From: Clostridia bacterium
GTDB taxonomy: Bacteria > Bacillota > Clostridia > Oscillospirales > CAG-272
Direction of reading: 5' to 3'
Assembly (NCBI GenBank): GCA_017382615.1
Contig: JAFNZX010000301.1
Coordinates: forward strand, 1-13,408
DNA length: 13,408 bases
The stretch's first letter is position 1, and each line of letters opens with the position of its first letter. The translations under genes and the position numbers were made by a program. Shown piece by piece: positions 13,403-13,408 of this stretch. A model generated the notes under the pieces. The model saw only the letters and a program-made list of their open reading frames with translations, did no database searches and was not told the origin of the DNA.

Positions 13403-13408
13403 TTCACC

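Noticed and set aside
13156..13407. 83-codon minus-strand frame at the right end
   Set aside because: No ribosome binding site is visible, it spans several inverted repeats and the terminator of the membrane protein gene, and it has no recognisable domain.

Overview
The window looks like a chromosomal contig from a low-to-moderate GC Gram-positive anaerobe of the Bacillota (class Clostridia, probably an uncultured gut lineage near Oscillospirales or Christensenellales). Evidence: the gene order dgt-dnaG-rpoD, a primary sigma factor with standard regions 1.2 to 4, sharp TTGACA-N17-TATAAT promoters, GGAGG-type ribosome binding sites, a lipoprotein-type solute-binding protein, and clostridial-style 16S 5' end and boxA sequences. 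The placement rests on recalled family features, not on a search.

Layout. (1) Bases 1-410 are the leader of an rRNA operon on the minus strand. Only about 21 bases of 16S are present, so the contig breaks inside the rRNA repeat. Two strong promoters and a weaker third are stacked upstream. (2) A DUF421/YetF-like membrane protein gene (548-1213, +) is divergent from it and ends at a bidirectional terminator. (3) On the minus strand lie a HAD-family phosphatase (1258-1896) and a 745-residue extracellular solute-binding lipoprotein (1949-4186) with its own consensus promoter; a 12-bp perfect hairpin separates the two. (4) The replication/transcription operon dgt-dnaG-rpoD occupies 8455 down to 4493. 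(5) About 8577-8985 is gene-free and consists of a compound palindromic element with 21-bp inverted ends. (6) A tightly coupled minus-strand operon follows in transcription order: Nudix hydrolase (11443-12006), hflX, a second Nudix hydrolase, and a YigZ/IMPACT-family gene. (7) 12047-12152 is another gene-free structured element, with a three-way-junction fold. (8) rpmE (L31, minus) has a perfect promoter, a leader hairpin and a terminator. Divergent from it is a small four-helix membrane protein (12698-13096, +) of unknown function. (9) The right end (13205-13402) is a third structured, probably repeated, intergenic segment.

Most of the window is core housekeeping: rRNA, sigma factor, primase, dNTPase, HflX ribosome GTPase, L31, and nucleotide-pool or RNA-cap clean-up Nudix enzymes. 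No defence system, prophage, transposase, CRISPR array or biosynthetic cluster was seen. The least explained material is noncoding: three multi-hairpin elements (8577-8985, 12019-12152, 13205-13402), the duplicated promoter-hairpin modules of the rRNA leader, and the hairpin between the rpmE promoter and its start codon. The orphan 745-residue binding protein and the orphan membrane protein are the main protein-level unknowns.
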